From positions 2,265-9,229 of the forward strand of contig DIKR01000059.1 of NCBI GenBank assembly GCA_002424625.1: a DNA stretch of 6,965 bases. The letters run 5' to 3'. This DNA is from Desulfuromonadaceae bacterium UBA5613 (GTDB taxonomy: Bacteria; Desulfobacterota; Desulfuromonadia; Desulfuromonadales; UBA2197). Made by a program: the position numbers and the translations under genes. A model generated the notes under the pieces. That model made no database searches. It was not told the origin of the DNA and saw only the letters and a program-made list of their open reading frames with translations. This document shows positions 1 to 6,798 of the stretch, in pieces (within the stretch, counting starts at the first letter, position 1; every line of letters starts with the position of its first letter).

Positions 1-272
1 CATGGGACGCACTCTGTAAAGGGTGCGGCCTGTGCTGCTTTGAAAAACTTGAAGATGAAGATGGCCGGATCACCTATACGCAGATCCCCTGCCGTTATCT
101 CGATGTTGTGACCCGGCAGTGCCGGATCTTTGACCGGCGCCTGGAGATCAATCCCTCCTGCATCAAGTTGACCCCGGCACTGGTGCCGAAACTCCACTGG
201 CTGCCGATGCACTGTGGTTATCGCGGCGATCTGACCGGGGTGGCCCGAAAGAAGCAGCGCCGCCGGCGTTAA
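1..272 (+). CDS. YcgN/UPF0260-type cysteine-cluster protein (3' end)
   Basis: The gene is open at the left edge. The readable frame begins at base 3 and gives 89 residues before TAA at 270-272. The visible part opens with an LCKGCGLCC block, the CxxCGxCC signature of the YkgJ/YcgN zinc- or iron-chelating family. It continues with further conserved cysteines (PCRYLD, QCRIFDRR, PSCIKL) and ends the conserved core with WLPMHCGYR. The order and spacing fit E. coli YcgN (UPF0260) closely, as I remember that protein. The family probably binds a metal ion; its cellular role is not established. After the core the protein stops within about 17 residues, in a strongly basic tail (RKKQRRRR), whereas YcgN carries a longer C-terminal extension. 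The N-terminus lies outside the window. The family call is firm; any function is not. Confidence 0.82.
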   Translation, partial: WDALCKGCGLCCFEKLEDEDGRITYTQIPCRYLDVVTRQCRIFDRRLEINPSCIKLTPALVPKLHWLPMHCGYRGDLTGVARKKQRRRR

Positions 273-333
273 CCCGTTCCTTACTGGAAGTCTCCGAGCC
301 GGACGTGTTACCGCTGATTCCGCCCCTTTACCC

Positions 334-363
334 TTGAGGGGGGGAGGTTCCTTGTGCTACTAT
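334..363 (+). promoter_or_regulatory. Putative sigma-70 promoter for secA, extended -10
   Basis: A TTGAGG hexamer (334-339) is followed after 18 bases by TACTAT (358-363). TACTAT is preceded by TG at 355-356, which gives the TGnTACTAT form of an extended -10. Transcription would start near 370, leaving a leader of roughly 38 bases before the secA start at 408. The match is by eye: 4 of 6 bases at -10 and 4 of 6 at -35. It lies in the only sizeable gap upstream of secA, which supports it. No terminator was seen between the upstream gene and this site, so read-through from upstream is also possible. Confidence 0.4.
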
Positions 364-379
364 GCGCGCCCTGTAACAT

Positions 380-389
380 TCAAATTTGA
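380..389. promoter_or_regulatory. 10-bp perfect palindrome TCAAATTTGA in secA leader
   Basis: TCAAATTTGA is its own reverse complement. It sits between the putative secA -10 and the start codon, 18 bases before the ATG at 408. It shares the TCAAnnTTGA pattern with the palindrome in front of the arsR-type gene (5561-5570). It may be a protein-binding site, but a 10-bp AT-rich palindrome can also occur by chance. Confidence 0.25.
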
Positions 390-397
390 GCATCGAT

Positions 398-401
398 GGA
401 G
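398..401 (+). promoter_or_regulatory. Ribosome binding site deciding the secA start
   Basis: GGAG lies 6 bases upstream of the ATG at 408, an ideal distance. An in-frame ATG at 396 overlaps this site and has no comparable purine-rich sequence before it. The protein that starts at 408 (MIGNLLKKIFGS) has the usual SecA N-terminus and puts the conserved motifs at the same residue numbers as E. coli SecA. Confidence 0.7.
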
Positions 402-407
402 CCTGAT

Positions 408-3107
408 ATGATTGGTAATCTCCTGAAAAAGATTTTTGGCAGCGAGAGTGATCGCGAATTGAAGCGGTTGCAACCCCTCGTTGACAAGATTAACTCCCTG
501 GAAGCGCAGACAATCGCCCTCTCTGACGATCAGCTCCGTGCCAGGACAGAAGAGTTCCGGGGGCGACTGCGTCAAGGAGAGTCCCTCGATGCCATTCTTC
601 CTGAAGCCTTCGCGGTGGTGCGTGAAGCCGGGCGGCGAATTTTGGGAATGCGTCACTTTGACACCCAGCTTATTGGCGGCATGGTTTTGCATCAGGGAAA
701 GATTGCCGAGATGAAGACCGGTGAAGGGAAGACCCTGGTCTCGACCCTCCCGGCCTACCTGAATGCTCTTAGTGGTGAGAGTGTTCATATTGTCACCGTC
801 AATGATTACCTGGCGCGCCGTGACTCGGAGTGGATGGGGAATATCCATCGCTTCCTCGGTTTGAGCGTCGGGGTTATCGTCCACGGGCTCAACGATGCCG
901 AACGCAAGGCGGCTTATGCCTGTGATATTACCTACTGCACGAATAATGAGCTCGGCTTTGACTACCTGCGCGACAATATGAAGTTTTCTCTGGATGATTA
1001 TGTTCAGAGGGATTTGAATTTTGCCATCGTCGATGAGGTCGACTCCATCCTTATCGACGAAGCACGGACACCGCTGATCATCTCCGGCCCGAGTGAGGGG
1101 TCAAGCGACCATTATTACACCGTCAACAAGATCATCCCGCGGCTGGTCAAAGGGGAGATGATCGAGCATCGGGATGGCAAGATCGGTTTGTCGAGTAAAG
1201 AATATACCGGTGATTACACCATTGATGAAAAGGCCAAGAACGCCGCTTTGACCGAGCAGGGGGTCCTCACTGTCGAGAAGTTGCTGGGGATCTCCAATCT
1301 CTTCGATCCCAAGCATATCGAGATTTTGCACCATGCCAACCAGGCCCTGCGGGCGCACACGCTCTTCCGGCGTGATGTCGATTATGTGGTCAATGATGGC
1401 GAGATCGTCATTGTCGACGAATTTACCGGTCGCATGATGCCGGGTCGGCGTTGGAGCGATGGTTTGCACCAGGCGATCGAAGCAAAAGAAGGGGTCAAGA
1501 TCGAAAGCGAGAATCAGACTCTGGCGACGATCACTTTCCAGAATTACTTCCGCATGTATAAAAAGCTTGCGGGGATGACCGGCACTGCCGATACCGAGGC
1601 GACCGAATTCAACGAGATCTACAAATTGGGGGTCTCGGTCGTTCCGACCAACCGCCCGATGATTCGTATTGACCAGGCAGATGTTATTTATAAAACGGAG
1701 AAGGAAAAATTTAACGCTGTTGTGGCGGATGTGATCGAGCGCCATGCTAAAGGGCAACCGTCGCTGGTCGGCACCATCTCCATCGAAAAATCAGAAACCC
1801 TGGCGCAATTGTTGCGGGAAAAAGGCATCCCCCACTCCGTCCTTAATGCCAAACACCATGATCGCGAAGCTGAGATTGTCGCCCAGGCCGGCCGCAAGGG
1901 GGCTGTGACGATCGCCACGAATATGGCCGGACGCGGCACTGATATTATCCTCGGGGGAAATCCCGATATGATGGCGAAGCGTCTTGCCGCCGAAGTCGCC
2001 AACAGTGAAGAGGTCTTTGCCGATCTCCAAGAGAAATGCCGTGAGCTTTGTGCCAAGGAGAAGGAAGAAGTGCTTGCCGCCGGCGGCCTTTATATCTGCG
2101 GTACCGAGCGTCACGAATCGCGGCGTATTGATAACCAGTTGCGCGGCCGTTCCGGCCGGCAAGGTGACCCGGGTGAGAGCCGTTTTTATCTCTCCCTGGA
2201 AGACGATCTGCTGCGCATCTTCGGCTCTCATCGCGTCGCTTTCATTATGGATAAATTGAAAATCCCTGAAAATGAGCCGATTGAGCATGGCATGATCTCC
2301 AAGGCGATCGAAAATGCCCAGAAGAAGGTTGAAGCGCATAACTACGAGATCCGCAAGCATCTCATCGATTATGACGACGTCATGAACAAGCAGCGCGAGG
2401 TTATCTACTCCCAGCGCAAAGAGGTCCTTTCCGGAATCGGTGTCCGCGAAATTTTCCAATCGATCATCGATGAAACGATCGACACCCTCGTCTCTTCACA
2501 TTGTCCCCCTGCAGTCAAGGGGCATGAACAGCACTGGGACCTCGACGCTTTAGTCGACGAGTGTTACTCGCTCTTCTGTTTTCGGCCGCAACTACCGAGC
2601 GTACAAACCCCCCAGGAGATGCTCGAAGCGTTGCAGGCGGCGGTTAACAAGCGTTTACAGGAAAAGGAAGTTGACTTCACCACGCCAGTGATGGATCAGT
2701 TGATGAAGATTCTCCTGCTGCAGGCGATCGACGGACAGTGGAAAGATCATCTGCTCTCGATCGATCATCTCAAGGAAGGGATCGGTCTGCGCGGCTATGC
2801 GCAGAAAAACCCCAAACAAGAATACAAAAAAGAAGCCTACAATCTCTTTATGGATCTGATGATCCGTATCCGTCAGGAAGTGGTGACAAAACTCTTTTAT
2901 GTGCAATTGGTGCATGAAGAGGATGTGGCAAAGATGGAAGCGGAAGAACTCGAACGTAACCGCGCTGCCCTGCGGGGGATGACCGGTGAAGGTGAAGGCG
3001 CAGAAGAGCATCGCCCTCTTATCCGGGATGAAGAAAAGGTCGGGCGCAATGAACTGTGCCCCTGCGGCAGCGGTAAGAAGTATAAAAAGTGTTGCGGGCA
3101 GGGATAG
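408..3107 (+). CDS. secA: Preprotein translocase ATPase SecA
   Basis: SecA is the cytosolic and membrane-associated ATPase that drives unfolded preproteins through the SecYEG channel. The protein is 899 residues, normal for a Gram-negative SecA. Walker A reads MKTGEGKT at 102-109 (K108) and Walker B reads DEVD at 209-212. The second motor domain has TNMAGRGTD at 504-512 (arginine finger region, R509) and QLRGRSGRQGD at 577-587. The preprotein cross-linking domain should lie at about 220-375, and the helical scaffold and wing at about 620-830. The C-terminal tail ends in CPCGSGKKYKKCC (C884, C886, C895, C896), a zinc site that in the family contacts SecB and phospholipids. The last ligand pair is CC rather than the CH of E. 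coli. The start at 408 is chosen over 396 from the GGAG site and the motif numbering. No SecM-like regulatory gene precedes it. argJ follows after 39 bases. Confidence 0.98.
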   Translation: MIGNLLKKIFGSESDRELKRLQPLVDKINSLEAQTIALSDDQLRARTEEFRGRLRQGESLDAILPEAFAVVREAGRRILGMRHFDTQLIGGMVLHQGKIAEMKTGEGKTLVSTLPAYLNALSGESVHIVTVNDYLARRDSEWMGNIHRFLGLSVGVIVHGLNDAERKAAYACDITYCTNNELGFDYLRDNMKFSLDDYVQRDLNFAIVDEVDSILIDEARTPLIISGPSEGSSDHYYTVNKIIPRLVKGEMIEHRDGKIGLSSKEYTGDYTIDEKAKNAALTEQGVLTVEKLLGISNLFDPKHIEILHHANQALRAHTLFRRDVDYVVNDGEIVIVDEFTGRMMPGRRWSDGLHQAIEAKEGVKIESENQTLATITFQNYFRMYKKLAGMTGTADTEATEFNEIYKLGVSVVPTNRPMIRIDQADVIYKTEKEKFNAVVADVIERHAKGQPSLVGTISIEKSETLAQLLREKGIPHSVLNAKHHDREAEIVAQAGRKGAVTIATNMAGRGTDIILGGNPDMMAKRLAAEVANSEEVFADLQEKCRELCAKEKEEVLAAGGLYICGTERHESRRIDNQLRGRSGRQGDPGESRFYLSLEDDLLRIFGSHRVAFIMDKLKIPENEPIEHGMISKAIENAQKKVEAHNYEIRKHLIDYDDVMNKQREVIYSQRKEVLSGIGVREIFQSIIDETIDTLVSSHCPPAVKGHEQHWDLDALVDECYSLFCFRPQLPSVQTPQEMLEALQAAVNKRLQEKEVDFTTPVMDQLMKILLLQAIDGQWKDHLLSIDHLKEGIGLRGYAQKNPKQEYKKEAYNLFMDLMIRIRQEVVTKLFYVQLVHEEDVAKMEAEELERNRAALRGMTGEGEGAEEHRPLIRDEEKVGRNELCPCGSGKKYKKCCGQG

Positions 3108-3121
3108 ATTGTCTTTATATA
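3092..3121 (+). promoter_or_regulatory. Weak candidate promoter for argJ
   Basis: TTGCGG (3092-3097), inside the end of secA, is followed after 18 bases by TATATA (3116-3121), within the short AT-rich secA-argJ gap. The -35 matches only its TTG half and the -10 matches 4 of 6. argJ may instead depend on read-through from secA; no terminator is visible between them. Confidence 0.25.
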
Positions 3122-3146
3122 ACCATTAATTAGAGATTGAATTGTC

Positions 3147-4337
3147 ATGCAGAATCTTAAGGTAAAAGGGTTTCATTTTTCCGCCTGTGCTTCTGGTCTC
3201 AAGAAGAGTGGTAAACTCGATTTGGGTTTGATCTTTTCAACGACACCGGCGCGTTGTGCTGCAGTCTACACCACCAACAAGGTTGTGGCGGCACCGATCG
3301 TTATCACCCGCAAGCGTCTGGCTGCCGGTATCTGTCAGGCGATTCTGGTCAACAGCGGCAATGCCAATGCCTGCACCGGTCCTGCCGGCCATGCCGTTGC
3401 CTTGCAGACGGCAGACCTTGTCGCCGCGCAGTTGCAGATTCCGGTCGAAACAGTTGCCATCGCTTCGACCGGTGTCATCGGTCAACTTCTGCCGCTGGCT
3501 CCCTTTGAAGCTTTTCTGCCGCAACTGGTTAGCACTCTCAATCAAGATCAGTGCGCCGGCGTTGCCGAGGCAATCCGTACCACTGATGCCTACCCCAAGA
3601 TAGCCACAGCGATTGGGACCAGCAGCGGCCATCCCTACAATATCGTCGCCATTGCCAAAGGCGCGGGGATGATCCATCCGAATATGGCGACCATGCTTGC
3701 CTTTGTCATGACCGATGCGCAGGTCGCTGCGGATCTTCTCGATGGGGCTCTGCGGCGTGCCGTTGACGCTTCCTTTAACAGTATCACCGTCGATCGCGAT
3801 ACTTCGACCAACGATATGGTTTTGATCCTCGCTAATGGCACAACGTCTGGACCGGAGCTGCAAAGCAATACTCCGGACGGGGATGCTTTTAGCGAACATC
3901 TCGCTTCTTTGCTGTTACAACTGGCGAAGTTGATAGTCAAGGACGGGGAAGGGGCGACCAAGGTTGTCGAGATCGAAGTACGCGGGGCGCTGAACGATGC
4001 TGAAGCGCGGCAGGCGGCCATGAGCGTTGCCACCTCCAGTCTGGTCAAGACCGCTTTCTTTGGTGAAGACGCCAATTGGGGCCGGATCATTGCCGCGGTC
4101 GGTTATTCCGGGGCAGAGATCGATCCGGAGCGGGTCGCCATCTCTTTTGGTGAAGTGCCGGTTGTGCGTGACGGCATCAGCACCGGCGCTGAACTTGAAG
4201 CCAAAGCCACCGCTGTGCTGAAGCAGCCCGAATTCAAGGTGACGATCGATCTCCATCTCGGTAGCGGCCTGGGACGCTATTACACTTCGGACTTGACTTA
4301 CGACTATATCAAGTGCAATGCCTCTTATCGCAGTTGA
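3147..4337 (+). CDS. argJ: Arginine biosynthesis protein ArgJ (glutamate N-acetyltransferase / ornithine acetyltransferase)
   Basis: ArgJ transfers the acetyl group from N-acetylornithine to glutamate, which recycles it in arginine biosynthesis. Many homologues also acetylate glutamate from acetyl-CoA. The protein is 396 residues, typical for the family. It has the N-terminal KKSGKLDLGLI and TTNKVVAAP blocks, NSGNANACTG, and STGVIGQ carrying the probable oxyanion-hole pair T108-G109. The self-cleavage site lies in HPNMATMLAF: cleavage before T182 makes alpha and beta chains, and T182 becomes the N-terminal nucleophile. Further blocks are DRDTSTNDM, KDGEGATK, and FGEDANWGRI, and the end is the usual NASYRS. 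The ATG at 3147 has only a weak AGAG 11 bases upstream, but no better start exists. Whether it is mono- or bifunctional cannot be settled from sequence alone. It lies between secA (39-base gap) and deoB (43-base gap) and is probably co-transcribed with one or both. Confidence 0.96.
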   Translation: MQNLKVKGFHFSACASGLKKSGKLDLGLIFSTTPARCAAVYTTNKVVAAPIVITRKRLAAGICQAILVNSGNANACTGPAGHAVALQTADLVAAQLQIPVETVAIASTGVIGQLLPLAPFEAFLPQLVSTLNQDQCAGVAEAIRTTDAYPKIATAIGTSSGHPYNIVAIAKGAGMIHPNMATMLAFVMTDAQVAADLLDGALRRAVDASFNSITVDRDTSTNDMVLILANGTTSGPELQSNTPDGDAFSEHLASLLLQLAKLIVKDGEGATKVVEIEVRGALNDAEARQAAMSVATSSLVKTAFFGEDANWGRIIAAVGYSGAEIDPERVAISFGEVPVVRDGISTGAELEAKATAVLKQPEFKVTIDLHLGSGLGRYYTSDLTYDYIKCNASYRS

Positions 4338-4380
4338 AGGCCTCGCAATCTTTCTCTTTTGATTTTTCCGGATAAAATTC

Positions 4381-5559
4381 ATGCCTTCTCAGCCTGTGTC
4401 GATTCAACGCGTTATCCTCATCGTCCTTGACGGCGTCGGCATCGGCGCCTTGCCGGATGCCGCCAGTTATGGCGACAGTGCTGCCAATACTTTGTTGCAT
4501 ATTGCCCAGGCAGAGGGCGGTTTGACGCTCCCCAATCTGCAGCGTCTCGGTCTTGGTAACATTCTGCATCTTCCCGGCATCCCCCCCGCTGCACCTGCTG
4601 CGGCACATTACGGGCGGATGCAGTCTTGTGCTGCCGGCAAGGATTCCACCACCGGCCATTGGGAAATCTGCGGCGTGACACAATTGCAGCCTTTTGCAAC
4701 CTTTCCGCAGGGATTTCCCGCCGAAATCATCGCGGCGTTTCAGGAACAGACCGGCCTGGAGCCGCTGGGCAATATCGCGGCGAGCGGCACAGATGTATTG
4801 CGCCTTTACGGGGAAGAACACCTGCGCAGCGGTCGGCCGATCATCTATACCAGTGTCGATTCCGTACTTCAGATTGCCGCGCATGAAGAAATTATCGCTC
4901 CGGAGCGACTTTACGAAATCTGTCAAATCACCCGGAAGATTCTTGATCCCTTTCGGATTGCTCGCGTTATAGCCCGACCCTTTATCGGCACAGCGGCGGA
5001 TAATTTCAAACGAACACGGCGACGCCAAGATTTTTCCATGCCGCCGACCTCTTTGACCGTTCTGGATGACCTGACAGCGCATCAATTGACGGTTCATGCT
5101 GTCGGCAAGATCAGCGACCTTTTTGCCGGGCAGGGGATCTCGAAGTCTGTCTCCACCCGCAATAATCAGGAGGGCATGGAGCAGACCGTGGCAGCCCTTA
5201 AAAAGGTAGAGCGGGGCCTGATCTTCACCAATCTCATCGACTTCGATATGGAGTTCGGCCATCGCCTCGATGTGGCCGGCTTCGCCCGTGCTCTGGAGCG
5301 ATTTGATGCCGCTCTTGCTTCGCTCCTTACGGCCTTGTCTCCGGTCGACCTTCTCATGATCACTGCTGACCACGGTTGTGACCCGACCACCGCCGGGAGC
5401 GATCATAGCCGTGAGTATGTGCCGCTTCTCGTTTGGCAGCCGGGCATGACCATGGGCAGAGATCTGGGGACACGGGCGACCCTTGCCGATATTGCCGCGA
5501 CCATTGCAGCAATCTTCTCGCTGCCGCTTCGCAACGGCACACCTTTAACGTTGAAGTAG
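4381..5559 (+). CDS. deoB: Phosphopentomutase DeoB
   Basis: DeoB interconverts ribose-1-phosphate (or deoxyribose-1-phosphate) and the 5-phosphate, linking nucleoside breakdown to the pentose phosphate pathway. The 392 residues fit the alkaline-phosphatase superfamily mutases of this type. Metal ligand D17 sits in VLDGVGIG, and the phospho-acceptor threonine lies in KDSTTGHWE (T90 or T91, more likely T91). YTSVDSVLQIAAHEE holds D160. DFDMEFGHRLD supplies D289 and H294, and ADHGCDPTT...SDHSREY supplies D330, H331 and H342. All expected dinuclear-metal ligands are therefore present and the enzyme should be active. The start has only a weak GGA about 8 bases upstream; no better in-frame start is seen near the conserved N-terminus. 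No other nucleoside salvage gene (deoA, deoC, phosphorylase) is in the window, so it stands apart from its usual partners. It may be co-transcribed with argJ. Confidence 0.96.
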   Translation: MPSQPVSIQRVILIVLDGVGIGALPDAASYGDSAANTLLHIAQAEGGLTLPNLQRLGLGNILHLPGIPPAAPAAAHYGRMQSCAAGKDSTTGHWEICGVTQLQPFATFPQGFPAEIIAAFQEQTGLEPLGNIAASGTDVLRLYGEEHLRSGRPIIYTSVDSVLQIAAHEEIIAPERLYEICQITRKILDPFRIARVIARPFIGTAADNFKRTRRRQDFSMPPTSLTVLDDLTAHQLTVHAVGKISDLFAGQGISKSVSTRNNQEGMEQTVAALKKVERGLIFTNLIDFDMEFGHRLDVAGFARALERFDAALASLLTALSPVDLLMITADHGCDPTTAGSDHSREYVPLLVWQPGMTMGRDLGTRATLADIAATIAAIFSLPLRNGTPLTLK

Positions 5560-5560
5560 A

Positions 5561-5570
5561 TCAAGCTTGA
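5561..5570. promoter_or_regulatory. 10-bp perfect palindrome TCAAGCTTGA, candidate operator half of the arsR region
   Basis: TCAAGCTTGA begins two bases after the deoB stop codon. Its right arm overlaps a -35-like hexamer TTGACT (5567-5572); the best -10 at 17 bases is only the weak TATCCA (5590-5595). The core is CAA-GC-TTG. A second palindrome with the core CAA-TA-TTG lies 41 bases downstream, centre to centre. No U-tract follows it closely, so it is unlikely to be a deoB terminator. An operator role is inferred from its position in front of an ArsR-family gene. Confidence 0.4.
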
Positions 5571-5600
5571 CTTTATTTGCTCGAGACCTTATCCATATAT

Positions 5601-5612
5601 AACAATATTGTT
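5601..5612. promoter_or_regulatory. 12-bp perfect palindrome AACAATATTGTT, candidate ArsR operator
   Basis: AACAATATTGTT is an uninterrupted inverted repeat in the AT-rich gap before the arsR-type gene, 39 bases upstream of its start codon. ArsR-family repressors typically bind short AT-rich inverted repeats that overlap their own promoter, and this is the strongest dyad in the gap. TATATA/TATAAC sequences just upstream (5596-5603) may be part of the promoter. Binding by the downstream regulator is inferred. Confidence 0.5.
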
Positions 5613-5637
5613 TGTGGTGCTGATTTATTCTGTATTC

Positions 5638-5642
5638 AGGAG
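5638..5642 (+). promoter_or_regulatory. Ribosome binding site deciding the arsR start
   Basis: AGGAG lies 9 bases before the ATG at 5652. It is the clearest Shine-Dalgarno sequence in the window. It supports this start over a longer in-frame reading from TTG at 5577, which would place the operator-like palindrome inside the coding region. Confidence 0.8.
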
Positions 5643-5651
5643 AAGAAGACA

Positions 5652-5957
5652 ATGGCGCAACAGGAATTCGACAAGCATGTCAATCTCGAGCGACAAGCAG
5701 AAATACTCAAAGTTCTCGGCCATCCGATACGCCTGAAGATAGTTGCCGGACTCCTTTCCCAGAGTTGTAACGTCAAAAAGATCTGGGAATGTCTGGAATT
5801 ACCGCAGGCGACTGTTTCGCAGCACTTATCGCTTTTAAAGAGTAAGCAGATTATTGCCGGCCGTCGCGATGGTACAGAAGTTTTTTACAGCGTCATATCT
5901 TCTGAAGCCAAAAATATTATCGCCGCTATTTTTGCTCCGCCAACTACCTGTAGCTGA
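5652..5957 (+). CDS. ArsR/SmtB-family winged-helix repressor, effector unknown
   Basis: This 101-residue protein is a small DNA-binding regulator. The ArsR fold is seen in LKVLGHPIRLKIVAGLL (19-35), in a helix-turn-helix with recognition helix near PQATVSQHLSLLKS (51-64), and in a beta wing IAGRRDGTEVFYSV (68-81). Family members bind as dimers to operators at their own promoter and let go on sensing a metal, metalloid or reactive sulfur species. The ELCVCDLC arsenic/cadmium site of classical ArsR/CadC is replaced here by SCNVKKIWEC, which has no CxC. Cysteines occur only at 39, 47 and 100, so a thiol-based or other sensor is possible but not shown. The start at 5652 is fixed by AGGAG. The DUF3108-type gene follows after 7 bases, so the two are almost certainly co-transcribed. 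The gap before it carries two short palindromes, probably its operator. No arsenic-resistance gene is nearby. Confidence 0.9.
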   Translation: MAQQEFDKHVNLERQAEILKVLGHPIRLKIVAGLLSQSCNVKKIWECLELPQATVSQHLSLLKSKQIIAGRRDGTEVFYSVISSEAKNIIAAIFAPPTTCS

Positions 5958-5964
5958 TACTCTT

Positions 5965-6795
5965 ATGAAAATAAAATGTTTTCACCCCTTCGCTCTTTTG
6001 CTGGGGACATGTTTTTTTCTTTTCGCCCAGTGCCCCTTTGCTGCCGCTGAATCTGTCCCTGTCCTTGCACACAAAGCGACCATCCAGGTCTTGTCCGACC
6101 TTGATCGGCACTACAGCCTTTCCTTTCTTTGGTTTGACCATCTTGCGAGCGGACAGTTAAGTTTTAGCCCCGATCCTTCAGCGCCAAATCGCTACCGTGC
6201 ACTTCTTGAAGCCAAAACTCTCGGCGTGGCCGCCTGGTTAACCGGTGACCGTATGCAGCGTTACGAAACCCTGATGGAGATGACCTCTCAAGGGCGACTT
6301 CAGACACTGGAATACAAGTCATTGATTCACAAGAATAAGGGAGGAAAGGTCGTCGAACAATCGAAACACTATACCTTTAACGCAACAACCCGGACGATAA
6401 AGATGGCCCGTAGCGAGAGCGGGAAACAAGGGAAAGAACAACCAATCAAGGTCTCCAGTGAGCGTTTCCCCGTCGATTTTCTCACGGCCGGATTCAATTT
6501 TATTCTCGGAGCCGATGGGCCGATTCAGGCGGGAGAACGCAAGGAGATCGTCACCTTCGACGACAAGGGGGAACGAAAGATTGTGATTGAAGTTTTGAGT
6601 GCCGAAGCCTGGCCAAAGACCTCTTTCTTCCCCAAGGGGAGTGGGACTCTTCTTAAGATTATCCTTCCGACCGACATCCTTGATACCAGCGACGGCGTCG
6701 TCTATGCTCTGCTCGATGAGAAGTTTTTACCGTCCCGAGTGATCGTCAAGAATGTTTTGGGTTTGGGAGATGTGCGCGGCGAATTACGACGGTGA
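5965..6795 (+). CDS. Exported protein, probable DUF3108 family
   Basis: This 276-residue protein has a clear signal peptide: MKIK, then a hydrophobic stretch at about 9-25, and a probable signal peptidase I cut after AAA at 26-28. No lipobox is present (C16 and C23 lack a proper -1 residue), so the mature protein is most likely soluble in the periplasm. The mature part resembles DUF3108: an early YSLSFLWFDHLASGQLSF strand pair (50-67), an AKTLGVAAWLTG block, a KHYTFN turn, a central PVDFLTAGFNFIL segment, and a C-terminal LLDEKFLPSRVIVKNVLGLGDVRGEL. This assignment is from remembered family character, not a search. The function of the family is unknown; an envelope role is likely. The start is the ATG that begins the signal peptide; an earlier TTG reading from 5854 would overlap arsR. 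No Shine-Dalgarno sequence is evident, so translation may be coupled to the arsR stop 7 bases upstream. holC starts 3 bases after its stop. Confidence 0.7.
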   Translation: MKIKCFHPFALLLGTCFFLFAQCPFAAAESVPVLAHKATIQVLSDLDRHYSLSFLWFDHLASGQLSFSPDPSAPNRYRALLEAKTLGVAAWLTGDRMQRYETLMEMTSQGRLQTLEYKSLIHKNKGGKVVEQSKHYTFNATTRTIKMARSESGKQGKEQPIKVSSERFPVDFLTAGFNFILGADGPIQAGERKEIVTFDDKGERKIVIEVLSAEAWPKTSFFPKGSGTLLKIILPTDILDTSDGVVYALLDEKFLPSRVIVKNVLGLGDVRGELRR

Positions 6796-6798
6796 GAC

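Noticed and set aside
323..346. C-run and G-run (CCCCTTTACCCTTGAGGGG) in the secA leader as a terminator hairpin
   Set aside because: The stem is only about five pairs, is not followed by a T-tract, and overlaps the candidate -35 of secA.
396..407. Upstream in-frame ATG for secA
   Set aside because: It overlaps the GGAG that serves the ATG at 408, lacks its own ribosome binding site, and would shift the motif numbering away from E. coli SecA.
4334..4369. Possible terminator between argJ and deoB (AGGCCT followed by a pyrimidine-rich, T-rich stretch)
   Set aside because: The AGGCCT dyad leaves no loop and the flanking arms do not pair well, so no stable hairpin precedes the T run.
4309..5406. 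Long open reading frame on the - strand (365 codons) opposite deoB and the end of argJ
   Set aside because: It lies opposite two clear, complete enzymes, has no recognisable domain and no ribosome binding site. It is a by-product of codon use in the real genes, as are the other antisense frames over secA and argJ.
5561..5580. TCAAGCTTGA followed by CTTTATTT as a deoB terminator
   Set aside because: A 10-bp uninterrupted palindrome leaves at most a three-pair stem once a loop is allowed, and the T-rich tail is broken. An operator role fits better.
5577..5651. Longer arsR reading from TTG
   Set aside because: It would place the palindrome and AT-rich promoter-like region inside the gene; the extra 25 residues do not look like the family and the AGGAG at 5638 fits the ATG at 5652.
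5854..5964. Longer DUF3108-type reading from TTG inside arsR
   Set aside because: It overlaps the end of arsR by about 100 bases and would bury the signal peptide that starts at 5965.
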